This document shows positions 1 through 9,916 of a stretch of 64,000 bases of DNA, piece by piece (positions within the stretch are counted from its first letter, which is position 1; each line of letters begins with the position of its first letter). Source of the DNA: Lachnospiraceae bacterium (lineage in GTDB: Bacteria; Bacillota; Clostridia; Lachnospirales; Lachnospiraceae); NCBI GenBank assembly GCA_910575565.1, contig CAJTFL010000005.1, forward strand, positions 124,001 to 188,000. The letters are read 5' to 3'. The position numbers were made by a program, and so were the translations under genes. The notes under the pieces are model-generated. The model made no database searches. It saw only the letters and a list, made by a program, of their open reading frames with translations, and was not told the origin of the DNA.

Positions 1-2
1 AT

Positions 3-260
3 TTATTTAAAGGAAAATGTATTCTTGCAGTGGGTGGTCAAAATGCGTCAATGAATTACTTAAAAGATAATGATGCAGCGTTGATTGTTGATGATTTAAG
101 CAGACTTGGAGAAATAATGGATATGATAATAAAGAATCCTGCATTGATATATGAATATGGGGAAAAGGCATGGAATTGTGGAAAAAGAAATCATAATATT
201 GATACAATTCAAACGATGTTATACCATGATTTCCTTAACATAATGAAAAATGAGGGATAG
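3..260 (+). CDS. Glycosyltransferase C-terminal end (partial)
   Basis: The reading frame is open from the window edge and stops at 260, so only the last 85 or so residues are present. The segment (around GGQNASMNYLKDNDAALIVD, then a helix ending in KNEG) resembles the end of a GT-B (family 4) glycosyltransferase, where the sugar-nucleotide loop is followed by a helix crossing back to the N-terminal domain. The position, directly before a GT2 gene in a capsule locus, fits. The family is inferred from a short tail, and the acceptor and donor cannot be read. Confidence 0.55.
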   Translation, partial: LFKGKCILAVGGQNASMNYLKDNDAALIVDDLSRLGEIMDMIIKNPALIYEYGEKAWNCGKRNHNIDTIQTMLYHDFLNIMKNEG

Positions 261-264
261 TGAA

Positions 265-1308
265 ATGCTTGTTAGTATTATAGTTCCAATTTATAATGGT
301 TTTAAATATATCAATAAACTATATATATCGTTGATAAATCAAACTTTTCAGGATTTTGAGGTTTGGTTTATCAATGATGGTTCTTATGATAATTCTTTAG
401 AAATTTTAACAAAAATTATTAAAAAAGATGAAAGAATAAATGTGTGCAATCAAAAAAACAAAGGAATTTGTGCAGCTAGAAATGCCGGAATAGCCCATGC
501 GCGGGGAAAATACATTATTTTTTTAGATCAAGATGATAGCTTTGAAAATAATTTGATTGAAAGCTACGTAAGTGCTATTGAAACCCAAAATGTTGATATG
601 GCATCCTTTGGAAAAATACATTATTGGATTTCAGATGAAGTTATTGTTAAAAAAGAATTTCAGAAATTTAATGATGAACGAGTATCAAATTTGACAAAAA
701 TGTATGAATATTTATTTAATATAGACAACAAAAAAAGGTTAATGACTATATGGAACTGTATATATCGAAAAGATGTAATAGAAAAATATAATATTCAATT
801 TGATGAGCATTTTAAGCATGGTGATGAGGATGGAATGTTTAATATAGAGTATGTTTTACATTGTAAAAGTATTTATTTTTCTAGTAAATGTTGCTATCAC
901 TATTATATTAGGAAAGGTGTAAGTACAATAACAAAATATAATGATGAATTGTTAAATGATTATTTATATTTTATAGATAAACTATATTATTTGGTGTCGA
1001 AAATAAAAGATGAGTATATTAATGCATTGATTAAATTATATATGTTGAGATTTTTTTCAAATATATATATTAGGTTTTGCAGACATCATCCAAAAACAAA
1101 TGATAAAATTAACTTTTTGAAAAGATTGAGAAATTCAAAAAATTTTGAATATGCACTTACATTTTCAAATAAAAAATATTATAAACATTTTTCAATTAAG
1201 TATTTTTATTGGAATATTATAAACTTTTTTTTGATAAAGAAAAAGTATATTATATCAATTTTACTATTAAATATAATAAAATCACTAAAAAGTCTTGATC
1301 GTAAATAA
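265..1308 (+). CDS. Family 2 glycosyltransferase
   Basis: GT-A fold enzyme predicted to add one sugar to the growing surface-polysaccharide repeat unit on the cytoplasmic membrane face. The N-terminus has the typical VSIIVPIYNG start, FINDGSYDNS near residue 40 and the metal-binding LDQDDSF (DXD) near residue 90. The C-terminal 130 residues are basic, rich in Tyr/Phe/Lys and may touch the membrane. I chose the ATG at 265 because GAGGGA lies just upstream; an ATG at 250 is in frame but has a weaker site. The gene is very AT-rich, like the rest of the locus, and overlaps no functional neighbour. Donor and acceptor specificity cannot be deduced. Confidence 0.85.
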   Translation: MLVSIIVPIYNGFKYINKLYISLINQTFQDFEVWFINDGSYDNSLEILTKIIKKDERINVCNQKNKGICAARNAGIAHARGKYIIFLDQDDSFENNLIESYVSAIETQNVDMASFGKIHYWISDEVIVKKEFQKFNDERVSNLTKMYEYLFNIDNKKRLMTIWNCIYRKDVIEKYNIQFDEHFKHGDEDGMFNIEYVLHCKSIYFSSKCCYHYYIRKGVSTITKYNDELLNDYLYFIDKLYYLVSKIKDEYINALIKLYMLRFFSNIYIRFCRHHPKTNDKINFLKRLRNSKNFEYALTFSNKKYYKHFSIKYFYWNIINFFLIKKKYIISILLLNIIKSLKSLDRK

Positions 1309-1374
1309 AATTGTCGTCTCATTATTAATTTTATGTGAATTACCAATCGAAAATGTAAAATGGAGGAATGAATT

Positions 1375-2421
1375 ATGTCTGCATTTAATGGTTCAACTTT
1401 GATGATTACTGGTGGGACAGGTTCTTTTGGCAATGCTGTTTTAAAGCATTTTATAGAGTCGGATATTAAAGAAATACGTATTTTTTCACGTGATGAAAAA
1501 AAACAGGATGATATGCGCCATGAGTTACAGGCAAATCATCCTGATGTAGCGAATAAAGTAAAGTTTTATATTGGTGATGTGCGTAATGCCAAATCAATTA
1601 AAGATGCGATGTATGGTGTAGATTATGTATTTCATGCATCTGCATTAAAACAGGTTCCTTCTTGTGAGTTTTTTCCAATGGAAGCTGTACGTACTAATAT
1701 TATCGGTACTGATAATATGCTTCATGCTGCTATTGAAGTAGGGGTGAAAAAGGTGGTATGTCTTTCAACGGATAAAGCAGCTTATCCAATAAATGCAATG
1801 GGCATTAGCAAAGCAATGATGGAACATATTATTTATGCCAATGCACGTATTGCTGCTGAGCGTGGTGGTACGGTTATCTGTTGCACTCGATATGGAAATG
1901 TAATGTGTAGTCGAGGTTCTGTAATTCCTTTATTTATTGAGCAAATAAAATCAAATAATTCAATTACAATTACAGATCCAAATATGACGCGGTTTTTGAT
2001 GAATTTAGATGAGGCGGTTAGTTTAGTTCAGTTTGCACTTGAATATGCTAATCCGGGAGATCTTTTTATTCAGAAGGCGGATGCTTCTACAATTGGAGAT
2101 TTAGCTGAAGCTGTTCAAAGACTTTTTGGAAATACAGGAATAAATGTTATTGGAACTCGTCATGGCGAAAAATTATATGAAACATTGATGACAAGAGAAG
2201 AGAGATTGCGTTCCGAAGATATGGGGAATTATTATCGTGTAGCAGCGGATAGCCGAGATCTTAATTATGATAAGTTTGTGGTAAATGGTCAAGTACATAC
2301 TATGGCAAATGAAGCCTATACAAGCCATAATACTAATCGGCTTGATGTAGAAAAAATTATTAAGAAAATTCTCACAACAGAATATGTTCAGAAAGAATTA
2401 TATGGAATTGAACATAAATAA
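1375..2421 (+). CDS. capE: UDP-GlcNAc 4,6-dehydratase/5-epimerase (CapE/FnlA type)
   Basis: Short-chain dehydrogenase predicted to make the 4-keto-6-deoxy intermediate from UDP-GlcNAc, the first step to UDP-N-acetyl-L-fucosamine. The NAD-binding motif TGGTGSFG is at residues 12-19. The usual catalytic YxxxK is replaced by MxxxK (Met142 to Lys146, in INAMGISKAMME), as is known for CapE/FnlA-type inverting dehydratases. Length (348 aa) is normal for the family. A GGAGG-type ribosome site precedes the ATG. The next two genes are the matching CapF and CapG steps, which makes the assignment strong. Confidence 0.9.
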   Translation: MSAFNGSTLMITGGTGSFGNAVLKHFIESDIKEIRIFSRDEKKQDDMRHELQANHPDVANKVKFYIGDVRNAKSIKDAMYGVDYVFHASALKQVPSCEFFPMEAVRTNIIGTDNMLHAAIEVGVKKVVCLSTDKAAYPINAMGISKAMMEHIIYANARIAAERGGTVICCTRYGNVMCSRGSVIPLFIEQIKSNNSITITDPNMTRFLMNLDEAVSLVQFALEYANPGDLFIQKADASTIGDLAEAVQRLFGNTGINVIGTRHGEKLYETLMTREERLRSEDMGNYYRVAADSRDLNYDKFVVNGQVHTMANEAYTSHNTNRLDVEKIIKKILTTEYVQKELYGIEHK

Positions 2422-2483
2422 TGAAAAAATGGTTTTTAGTTTAACTGTATCAAATTGTAATTTAATTAGTAAAGGATAAGTTT

Positions 2484-3680
2484 ATGAATATACTGGTGAC
2501 TGGCGCAAAAGGTATGGTTGGGACTGCTCTTATCAATAATTTAAAAAATATACAAAATGGAAAAAATAAAACAAGGTTAAATATTAAAGTTAATGAAATA
2601 TTTGAGTATGATATTGAGTCTACAGATGAGGAATTAAATAAATACTGTCAAAGAGCAAATTTTGTTTTTCATCTTGCGGGAGTAAACAGGTCAAAAAATC
2701 AAAAAGATTTTATGGATGTAAATTTTGGCTTTTCCGCAATTCTTCTTGAAAAACTTAAGAAATATAATAATAAAGCAACTATAATGCTATCATCATCTAT
2801 TCAGGCAGCGCTTCAAGGTCGATTTAAAGATTCAGAGTATGGGCGTTCTAAAAAAGCTGGAGAGGAATCGTTTTTTTCCTATGCAGCAGAAACGGGTGCA
2901 AAAGTTGCTGTGTATCGTTTTCCAAATATTATGGGGCATAGCAGACCAAATTATAATTCTGCAGTATCAACATTTTGTTGGGCAATAGCAAACGATAAAC
3001 CATTTATTGTAAATAATCCATTCACAGAACTTGAACTTCTCTATATTGATGATTTAATAGAAGGAATGTTTGATCTTTTAGAAGGAAAAGAGAAGCACTG
3101 CGATTACGATGGTACAAAAATTATAGAAAATATAAATGGACGTTTTATTTATGTTCCTACTATGTTTAAAGTGACTTTGGGAGAAATTGTAGATTTATTA
3201 GAGCAATTTAAACGGCACACAATTACGCTCAAAATGCCTAAAATGCCTAACGGTTCATTTGCAAAAAGATTGTATAGTCTTTATTTAACTTATCTTCCGA
3301 TGGAAAAGTTTAAATATAGCTTGAAAATGAATATGGATAATCGTGGTAGTTTCACAGAAATTATGCATACAGAAGATTGTGGACAAGTTAGTATAAATAT
3401 TAGTAAACCAGGGATTACAAAAGGACAACATTGGCATAATAGTAAGTGGGAGATTTTCATTGTTATATCTGGTCATGGATTAATTCAAGAGAGAAATATT
3501 AATTCTGGAGAAAAAGTAGAGTTTGAAGTCTTTGGCGATAAATTGGAGGCAGTTCATATGATTCCGGGATGGACGCATAATATAATTAATTTAAGCGAAA
3601 CGGAAAATTTAGTAACAGTAATGATTGCTAATGAAATATTTGATTCATGCTATCCAGATACGTTTGTAGAACCTGTATAG
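2484..3680 (+). CDS. capF: CapF-like NAD-dependent epimerase/reductase with C-terminal cupin
   Basis: Bifunctional enzyme of the UDP-FucNAc route: it epimerises and reduces the CapE product. The N-terminal SDR domain starts with the glycine-rich GAKGMVG motif near residues 7-13 and has YGRSKKAGEE (YxxxK) near residue 130. The C-terminal 110 residues form a cupin with GQHWHNSKWEIFIV near residue 315, corresponding to the zinc-binding His/Glu cluster of CapF. A 398-residue length and two-domain layout match the family. It sits 62 bp after capE and just before capG. Confidence 0.9.
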   Translation: MNILVTGAKGMVGTALINNLKNIQNGKNKTRLNIKVNEIFEYDIESTDEELNKYCQRANFVFHLAGVNRSKNQKDFMDVNFGFSAILLEKLKKYNNKATIMLSSSIQAALQGRFKDSEYGRSKKAGEESFFSYAAETGAKVAVYRFPNIMGHSRPNYNSAVSTFCWAIANDKPFIVNNPFTELELLYIDDLIEGMFDLLEGKEKHCDYDGTKIIENINGRFIYVPTMFKVTLGEIVDLLEQFKRHTITLKMPKMPNGSFAKRLYSLYLTYLPMEKFKYSLKMNMDNRGSFTEIMHTEDCGQVSINISKPGITKGQHWHNSKWEIFIVISGHGLIQERNINSGEKVEFEVFGDKLEAVHMIPGWTHNIINLSETENLVTVMIANEIFDSCYPDTFVEPV

Positions 3681-3697
3681 GAAAAAGAAGGTGTAGT

Positions 3698-4870
3698 ATG
3701 GAAATGTATGAGAATGTGCATTGGAAGGAAAATGGGAAACTAAAGCTTTTAATTATTGTTGGAACAAGGCCAGAAATTATTCGACTGTCAGTAATTATTA
3801 AAAAATCACGAAATTATTTTGATACTATCCTTGTGCATACAGGTCAAAATTATGATTATAATTTAAATGGAGTTTTTTTTCATGATTTTGAGTTAGAAGC
3901 GCCAGAAGTTTATTTAAATGCAGTTGGTGCAGATCTTGGTGAAACTTGTGGAAATATTATTGCAAAAAGTTATAAACTAATGGTTGAGCTTAAGCCAGAT
4001 GCTGTTTTAGTATTAGGAGATACTAATTCTTGCCTTTCTGTAATTGGGGCAAAACGACTTCATATTCCTATTTTTCATATGGAGGCAGGAAATCGCTGCA
4101 AAGACGAGTGCTTGCCAGAAGAAACGAATAGAAGAATTGTTGATGTTATTTCAGATGTTAATTTAGCTTACTCAGAACACGCACGTCGTTATTTAGCTGA
4201 TTGTGGAATGCCGAAAGAGCGTACTTATGTAGTAGGTTCTCCTATGGCAGAAGTTCTGCACATGAATTTAAATAAAATTGAAAAAAGTGATATTCTTAAG
4301 AAGTTAAATCTGGAAAAAGGTAAATATATTTTACTTTCTGCTCATAGAGAAGAAAATATTGACAACGGAAAAAATTTTATCAGTCTTTTTACTGCAATTA
4401 ATAAAATGGCTCAAAAATATGATCTGCCAATTTTATATTCTTGCCATCCAAGAAGCAAAAATAAATTAAAGGAAATAGGATTTAAACTTGATAAGCGAAT
4501 TATCCAGCATGAACCATTAGGTTTCCATGATTATAATTGCTTGCAAATGAATGCATTTGCAGTAGTTTCTGATTCTGGCACATTGCCAGAGGAAAGCAGC
4601 TTTTTTACTTCAATTGGGCATTCGTTCCCGGCTGTTTGTATTCGGACAAGCACAGAAAGACCTGAAGCATTAGATAAGGGGGGATTTATTCTTTCAGGTA
4701 TTGATGATAAGAGTTTATTACAGTCTATAGATATTGCAGTTATGATGAATAGAAATGATGATCATGCTATTCCAGTTCCAGATTATATTGATAGAAATGT
4801 TAGTATTAAGGTAATTAAAATAATTCAATCGTATACTGGTATTGTAAATAAAATGGTTTGGAGAAAATAG
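3698..4870 (+). CDS. capG: UDP-N-acetylglucosamine 2-epimerase family (CapG/FnlC-like)
   Basis: Predicted last step of UDP-L-FucNAc synthesis, the C2 epimerisation of the CapF product. The protein begins with LLIIVGTRPEIIRLS and continues HTGQNYDYNLNGVFF, the signature of the WecB/CapG family. It also contains VLGDTNSC, HMEAGNRC and SAHREENID, which carry UDP-binding and catalytic residues of this GT-B-like fold. The ATG at 3698 has AAAGAAGGTG upstream, whereas an in-frame ATG at 3647 would overlap capF and lacks such a site. Order E-F-G is the usual one. Confidence 0.88.
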   Translation: MEMYENVHWKENGKLKLLIIVGTRPEIIRLSVIIKKSRNYFDTILVHTGQNYDYNLNGVFFHDFELEAPEVYLNAVGADLGETCGNIIAKSYKLMVELKPDAVLVLGDTNSCLSVIGAKRLHIPIFHMEAGNRCKDECLPEETNRRIVDVISDVNLAYSEHARRYLADCGMPKERTYVVGSPMAEVLHMNLNKIEKSDILKKLNLEKGKYILLSAHREENIDNGKNFISLFTAINKMAQKYDLPILYSCHPRSKNKLKEIGFKLDKRIIQHEPLGFHDYNCLQMNAFAVVSDSGTLPEESSFFTSIGHSFPAVCIRTSTERPEALDKGGFILSGIDDKSLLQSIDIAVMMNRNDDHAIPVPDYIDRNVSIKVIKIIQSYTGIVNKMVWRK

Positions 4871-4973
4871 AATATAGGTATTGGTCATTTTTAAAAAATG
4901 CTAGTTTTAAATAAAAATGTAGGAAATATTATTGTATTTTAATTATCATTGTAGTGATCGAATAGGAGATTGA

Positions 4974-5861
4974 ATGAAAACAGATAAGTGTAATTTAATA
5001 ATAAAGAAGATATTAAATAATGATGTTAAGTTTATTATTTCTAAAATGCTCCATCCATTTAGAAATGATTTTATGCTATATAATATTTCTAATCGTGCTA
5101 AAAAAGGAAAAGTTAATTTAAACTATTGGAGTGAGGCGTACAATCTTGGTGACACATTATCTCCGATTGTTGTACAATATATGCTTGATAAAAAAGGATT
5201 GGATTATTCTGCAAAAGATAATTTAAAGGTTCATTTATATGCGATAGGAAGCATATTGACTGCAGGAATACAAGATTGTACTGTTTGGGGAAGTGGCATA
5301 ATAAGTGCGAATTTACTCTATCGAATAAAGAATAGGAAATTGGATATACGTGCAGTAAGAGGCCCTCTAACTCGTTATATGTTAGAAGATTGCGGATATA
5401 TTGTTCCACAAGTTTATGGTGATCCAGCAATTTTAATGCCGGAAATATATTATCCTTCATATATTTCAAAAAAATGGAAATATGGATTGGTGTTGCATAA
5501 AGATGATGATTTAAAAAAAGTAAAGACCAATTTACATAAAAAAATAAAATTACTAAATATTTGCACTAATGATTTTAAGGGGTTTATTAATGATTTATGT
5601 AGTGTTGAATTAGTGATTTCTTCGAGTTTACATGGAATTATTTTGGCGGAGTCGTATGGGATTCCGGCAATTTGGATCCGCCCCATGAATGATTATAGTT
5701 TTAAATTTGTTGATTGGTATTATTCAACAGAAAGATTCGTTTTTCCAATATGTAATAGCATAGAAGAGGCGTTAAATAGTAGACCACCCGAATTGCCAGA
5801 TTTAAAAGAAATGAGAAAGAAATTAAAGGGAGCGTTTCCATATGACATATTTAAAATTTAA
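4974..5861 (+). CDS. Polysaccharide pyruvyl transferase family protein
   Basis: Predicted to add a pyruvate ketal from PEP to a sugar of the repeat unit, giving it negative charge. Recognisable family motifs are NLGDTLSPIVV near residue 57, GSGIISA, VRGPLTR near residue 128, YGDPAILMP near residue 147, and SSLHGIILAESYGIP near residue 221. Length (295 aa) is near the usual size. Some members of this family are glycosyltransferase-like, so the pyruvylation role is inferred from family membership. It lies in the middle of the capsule locus with short AT-rich spacers. Confidence 0.8.
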   Translation: MKTDKCNLIIKKILNNDVKFIISKMLHPFRNDFMLYNISNRAKKGKVNLNYWSEAYNLGDTLSPIVVQYMLDKKGLDYSAKDNLKVHLYAIGSILTAGIQDCTVWGSGIISANLLYRIKNRKLDIRAVRGPLTRYMLEDCGYIVPQVYGDPAILMPEIYYPSYISKKWKYGLVLHKDDDLKKVKTNLHKKIKLLNICTNDFKGFINDLCSVELVISSSLHGIILAESYGIPAIWIRPMNDYSFKFVDWYYSTERFVFPICNSIEEALNSRPPELPDLKEMRKKLKGAFPYDIFKI

Positions 5862-5945
5862 TATTATTTTTAGATAAAAATAAGTAGTCTATAATTGCTT
5901 TTCCTTGGAATTTGATAAATTATAAAATATATTATGGGGGTATAA

Positions 5946-7265
5946 ATGATGGTTTCATTATTTACCATCCTGACTATAGAGATAATATTTTGTTTTATTA
6001 CGTATATACATATAAACGGTGTGTTCGTGCACCCGACATTATTATCATTTTTAGTAATAATGGTTTCAACAATATTTGGAATAATTGGAAATGTTGTTTG
6101 GAAAGTTGATGTGTCTTATTTTACAATAGTTGTGATAATTATAGGTTTCTCTGCAATGTTTTTAGGAGATGTAATTGCCAAAAAAGTTACAAGGCAATAT
6201 AAGTATAAAGAAAATCATGAATGCAGAGAAATAGTAATAAATAAGTTTAAAATGCAGTTAGTGATTTTGGGTGTAATTATATTAACATTATTATATTGCT
6301 TTGATATTTTAAGAGCAGGAAAATTATTGGGAAAAAGTGGATTAGGAGCAATATATGCAGTAAAAAGAGATAGATCGGGAACAAGCTTGTTAATAAGGCA
6401 AGGAGTTAAAATTGTAATGGCTACAGCTTTTGTGCATTCATTCTTTTTTGTTAATAATTATATGATATTGCGTATTCGGACGTATGAGAATCTGATGCAC
6501 TTAATTCCTATAATTTGCGGCGCAATTTGTTGTGTTTTTACAAGTGTAAGAACGGATGTTTTGAGAATAATGACAGCAATCGTTGTTGATTATTGCATAC
6601 TTTTATTTCAAGAAAAAAAGTGGAAACGGAAAAGTGTCAGAAAATTTATACGAAAAATTTTTCCGATCGCTGTTGCTGTTGCGATATTGTTAACAGCAGT
6701 GAGATTTATAGTTAAAGGGGATTCTAATGCTACATCAAATAGTTATGGCATTTTTCAATATATTGCATATTATGTTGGAACCCCTATCGTAGTTCTTGGA
6801 TCCAAATTGACAGACGGTATTTTACAATATCGAGGTAATGTATGGGGAGAGATAACCTTTAATCAGGCTTGGTTTTTTTTTCAGAGAATTGGATTATGCT
6901 TAAATGTTTCGCTGCGATCAGGTTCGGCAAATGTTTGGATTGATGAATCTAAAGCTATTACTGCAAATGTTGATACTATTTTTGGACCGCCAATGATCGA
7001 TTTTGGAATTATAGGAATGGCAATTTATGTTTTTTTGGTTTATTTAATTCTTAATAAGTTCTTTTATAGATATTTGTATAAAACACAAAGTGGAAAAAAA
7101 CGTGATAAGAAATTGATTGTGTATTCATATTTAGCTACGATAGCATCAATGTCTTATTATACGAATCTGCTTAATCAATTTTTAACAGTATATTTGGTAG
7201 TAACTTTTGTATTGATGGTGATATTATATCAATTTTATGACATTCATTATCAGAGAGAAAAATAA
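5946..7265 (+). CDS. wzy: Wzy-like oligosaccharide repeat-unit polymerase
   Basis: Integral membrane protein with about ten to eleven hydrophobic segments and a large loop around residues 255-340, the layout of O-antigen/capsule polymerases that join repeat units outside the membrane. Sequence identity in this class is always low, so the call rests on topology, the position beside wzx, and loop residues such as DTIFGPPMIDFGIIGM near the end of the large loop. A GGGGG ribosome site lies just before the ATG ATG start. Two in-frame ATGs are adjacent, so the true start is 5946 or 5949. Confidence 0.75.
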   Translation: MMVSLFTILTIEIIFCFITYIHINGVFVHPTLLSFLVIMVSTIFGIIGNVVWKVDVSYFTIVVIIIGFSAMFLGDVIAKKVTRQYKYKENHECREIVINKFKMQLVILGVIILTLLYCFDILRAGKLLGKSGLGAIYAVKRDRSGTSLLIRQGVKIVMATAFVHSFFFVNNYMILRIRTYENLMHLIPIICGAICCVFTSVRTDVLRIMTAIVVDYCILLFQEKKWKRKSVRKFIRKIFPIAVAVAILLTAVRFIVKGDSNATSNSYGIFQYIAYYVGTPIVVLGSKLTDGILQYRGNVWGEITFNQAWFFFQRIGLCLNVSLRSGSANVWIDESKAITANVDTIFGPPMIDFGIIGMAIYVFLVYLILNKFFYRYLYKTQSGKKRDKKLIVYSYLATIASMSYYTNLLNQFLTVYLVVTFVLMVILYQFYDIHYQREK

Positions 7266-7282
7266 ATAAAGAGATTATCTAA

Positions 7283-8704
7283 ATGAATAATAAGAATAAA
7301 AAGATAATTAGTGCAGGGATTGGTTATACTGTCGGGAACTATTTGATAAAAGGTTTATCATTCTTGACAATACCAATATTTGCACGATTGTTAGAAAGTT
7401 ATGATTATGGCATATATAATACTTATATTGCATATGAATCGATAATTTATATTATTATTGGTCTTGCATTACATTCAAGTTTTAAAAATGCAAAATATAA
7501 ATATTTAAAAAACTTTGATATATATGTGTCTTCATGTGTTTTATTAGGTATGATTAGTGCAACTCTTTGGTTGCTTTTTTTAAATATTATTTATAGATAC
7601 ATGGGAAACAGCTTGAAGTTAGAAAAGTGGGTGATGAACCTACTTATGTTACATAGCTTTGGAAGTGCATTGATTCAATATTATAATGCATATGTTGGTT
7701 TGTACTATGAATATAGTAAATTTCTTATTATTTCATTAGTCAATGCAGGGTTAAATATTTTTGGATCTGTAATTTTAATATTATTTGTATTTAGAGAGAG
7801 AAAGTTTTATGGAAGAATTTTAGGCTCAGCAATACCTGTTATTATTATTGGATTATTTATTATTGTATATTTTTTTAAAAAGGCTAAACCTTCATTAGAC
7901 AAAACGATTTGGAGATTTGCGCTAACGTATAGTTTACCTATTATACCTCATGGAATATCACAAGTTATATTAGCACAGTTCGATAGAATTATGATTTCAA
8001 ATATGGTGGGAGCTGCTCAATCCGGCATTTATAGTTTTGCATATAATGTTTATACAATAATACAAGTGACTAGTAATTCTTTATCAAATATTTGGGAGCC
8101 ATGGTTTTTTGAAAAAATGCATATGGGAGATTACAAGTCAATTAAAGAAAAAGGTGCTTTATTTGGAACAGGAATGCTTATTTTTTCAGCATTGTTATGT
8201 TTGATAGCGCCAGAAATGATTTTGATTTTAGGGACAGACAAATACTCAGAATCTATTCACTGTGTCATACCTATAATTATAGGAGGATACTTTTCTTTTT
8301 TGTATGTTTTACCGTGTGAAGTGGAGTATTATTATGAAAAAACGGGATGTATTGCAATGGCAACTTGTGTGGCAGCAATAGCAAATGTAGTTCTTAATTA
8401 TATTTATATAAAGAAATTTGGTTATGTGGCAGCAGCATATACAACACTGATTACGTATTTGTTTTATTTTTGTTTTCATTATGTTATGGCTAAAAAAATA
8501 GAAGGCAAATATATATATTCAAATAAACAAATAATTTTATTGGTGATAGGTGCGCTTATTGTATGTGGAATATCGGTTTCATTGATAAGGTTTGTATTTG
8601 TTAGATGGTTGTTGGCAATAGGAGTAGTTTTAAATTGTATTTTGTTTCTTGAGAAAAAATATTGTTTTTTTACAAACATTAAAAGTAAACGATTTTTTTT
8701 ATAA
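7283..8704 (+). CDS. wzx: Wzx-like polysaccharide flippase
   Basis: Membrane protein of 473 aa with 12 or more transmembrane segments, belonging to the MOP/MATE-like polysaccharide transporter superfamily. The start (ISAGIGYTVGNYLIKGLSFLTIPIFAR) and the mid-protein LAQFDRIMISNMVGAAQSGIYS are typical of Wzx flippases, which move undecaprenyl-linked repeat units across the membrane. It follows the putative polymerase by 17 bp and is the last gene of the uniformly AT-rich block before a GC-rich spacer. Substrate cannot be predicted. Confidence 0.85.
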   Translation: MNNKNKKIISAGIGYTVGNYLIKGLSFLTIPIFARLLESYDYGIYNTYIAYESIIYIIIGLALHSSFKNAKYKYLKNFDIYVSSCVLLGMISATLWLLFLNIIYRYMGNSLKLEKWVMNLLMLHSFGSALIQYYNAYVGLYYEYSKFLIISLVNAGLNIFGSVILILFVFRERKFYGRILGSAIPVIIIGLFIIVYFFKKAKPSLDKTIWRFALTYSLPIIPHGISQVILAQFDRIMISNMVGAAQSGIYSFAYNVYTIIQVTSNSLSNIWEPWFFEKMHMGDYKSIKEKGALFGTGMLIFSALLCLIAPEMILILGTDKYSESIHCVIPIIIGGYFSFLYVLPCEVEYYYEKTGCIAMATCVAAIANVVLNYIYIKKFGYVAAAYTTLITYLFYFCFHYVMAKKIEGKYIYSNKQIILLVIGALIVCGISVSLIRFVFVRWLLAIGVVLNCILFLEKKYCFFTNIKSKRFFL

Positions 8705-8900
8705 AATTTACCGTCCGTTCAGCCCGCGCCATTCGCAGAACCGCGGCGCTTACAGCGCTCTCCGCTGCTTACGCAGCTTCTTTTGCTCATAAACGGGCGC
8801 TCCCTCAGTGGAAACCGATAGATGAAAATTCATACAAGCATGATTTTCACCTATACGGTTCCCACTAGCTGAACTATTCAATCAATAATTGTTTAGAAAG
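8705..8900. repeat. GC-rich spacer with imperfect inverted repeat
   Basis: This stretch between two very AT-rich genes is strikingly GC-rich at its left end (8710-8810) and has no convincing ORF. From about 8806 to 8868 it can fold into a long imperfect hairpin: GTGGAAACCGATAGATGAAA on the left pairs with the complement of TTTTCACCTATACGGTTCCC on the right, around an ACAAGC loop. Smaller GCGC/GCAGC palindromes lie further left. It may be a remnant of a mobile element or a recombination scar. No family is recognised. Confidence 0.5.
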
Positions 8901-8913
8901 TGGGTGGACTATT

Positions 8914-9729
8914 GTGAAAGAGTTAACATTAAGAGAAGTACAAATTCAGTCATTAGAGATATTAATAGATATAGATAAAATTTGCCGAGAAAATTTAATC
9001 AAATATTTTATCGTTTTTGGAACGCTAATTGGAGCAGTTCGTCATAAGGGCTTTATTCCATGGGATGATGATATCGATGTTGGAATGACAAGAGAAAATT
9101 ATAATAAATTTCTTTCCTGCTATAAAAAGGCGGGGAAATTTAGAATAGTAAATTTTCAATCTGAACCATTATGCCCATATATGATATCAAGAATAAGTGA
9201 TGATCGTTTTAAATTAGAAACTGAATATGGTTCAAAATATGCTATAGGTACATTTGTAGATGTTTATCCGTATGATGGAATAGGAAGTAATAATCAATCA
9301 ATGAAAAAGATGGTTAGATTATCAAACAAATACTCGAAAGGATTAGCGAGAAGCTTAGAATATAATCCTTTTGTTGCGGTTAAGGATTTGCATAGAGGAA
9401 TGAAAAAGTGGTTGCTTTTAGGAATGTATATATTGCCTAAAGTAAAGGGATCTGATTACTATAGAAAAAAATTAATTGAATTAACTAATAGGTATGCTTT
9501 TGCAGATTCTAAGTATCTTGGATGTGCAATATGGTCTTTAATGAAAAAGGAATGTATAAAAAAGGAGTGGATAGAAAAAACAGTTGATATGGAATTTGAA
9601 GGTATAATTGTAATGGCTCCTCAACGTTATGATGAAATGCTTAAGTATAATTTTGGTAACTATATGGAACTACCACCCATTGCAGAACGTGTAGGACACC
9701 ATTTTTATAAAATATATAAGGTGAATTAA
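8914..9729 (+). CDS. licD: LicD-family phosphotransferase
   Basis: LicD-family proteins transfer phosphocholine or related head groups from a CDP/CMP donor to surface glycans. The family core is clear: VFGTLIGAVRHKGFIPWDDD at residues 34-53, with the DDDID metal cluster at 51-55. The start is a GTG preceded by GTGGGTGG. At 271 aa it is of usual length. No choline pathway gene is present, but a cytidylyltransferase for phosphonates lies 3 to 4 kb downstream. The likely donor is therefore CMP-AEP (inference). Base composition is AT-rich like the capsule genes, unlike the phosphonate genes that follow. Confidence 0.85.
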   Translation: MKELTLREVQIQSLEILIDIDKICRENLIKYFIVFGTLIGAVRHKGFIPWDDDIDVGMTRENYNKFLSCYKKAGKFRIVNFQSEPLCPYMISRISDDRFKLETEYGSKYAIGTFVDVYPYDGIGSNNQSMKKMVRLSNKYSKGLARSLEYNPFVAVKDLHRGMKKWLLLGMYILPKVKGSDYYRKKLIELTNRYAFADSKYLGCAIWSLMKKECIKKEWIEKTVDMEFEGIIVMAPQRYDEMLKYNFGNYMELPPIAERVGHHFYKIYKVN

Positions 9730-9916
9730 GGAGTCAAAAAAATGATTTTTATTGGTGTGTTTGAATGTTGATATTTGTTAGTAGATTTTGTTTGATTGTT
9801 ATCTTAAATGTGGTTTCGTAATGTTCTATATAATTAAATCATTCATTAGCCAGAGGATTTTTGATGATATTTTAATGATATCGTTAATTGTAAAAAAATT
9901 ATGGAGGAGTTTACAA

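Noticed and set aside
8914..9729. Call as phosphocholine transferase
   Set aside because: No choline uptake or kinase genes are present, and the adjacent phosphonate operon gives a better donor. The BCCT transporter at 19331 is too far and uncertain to support choline.
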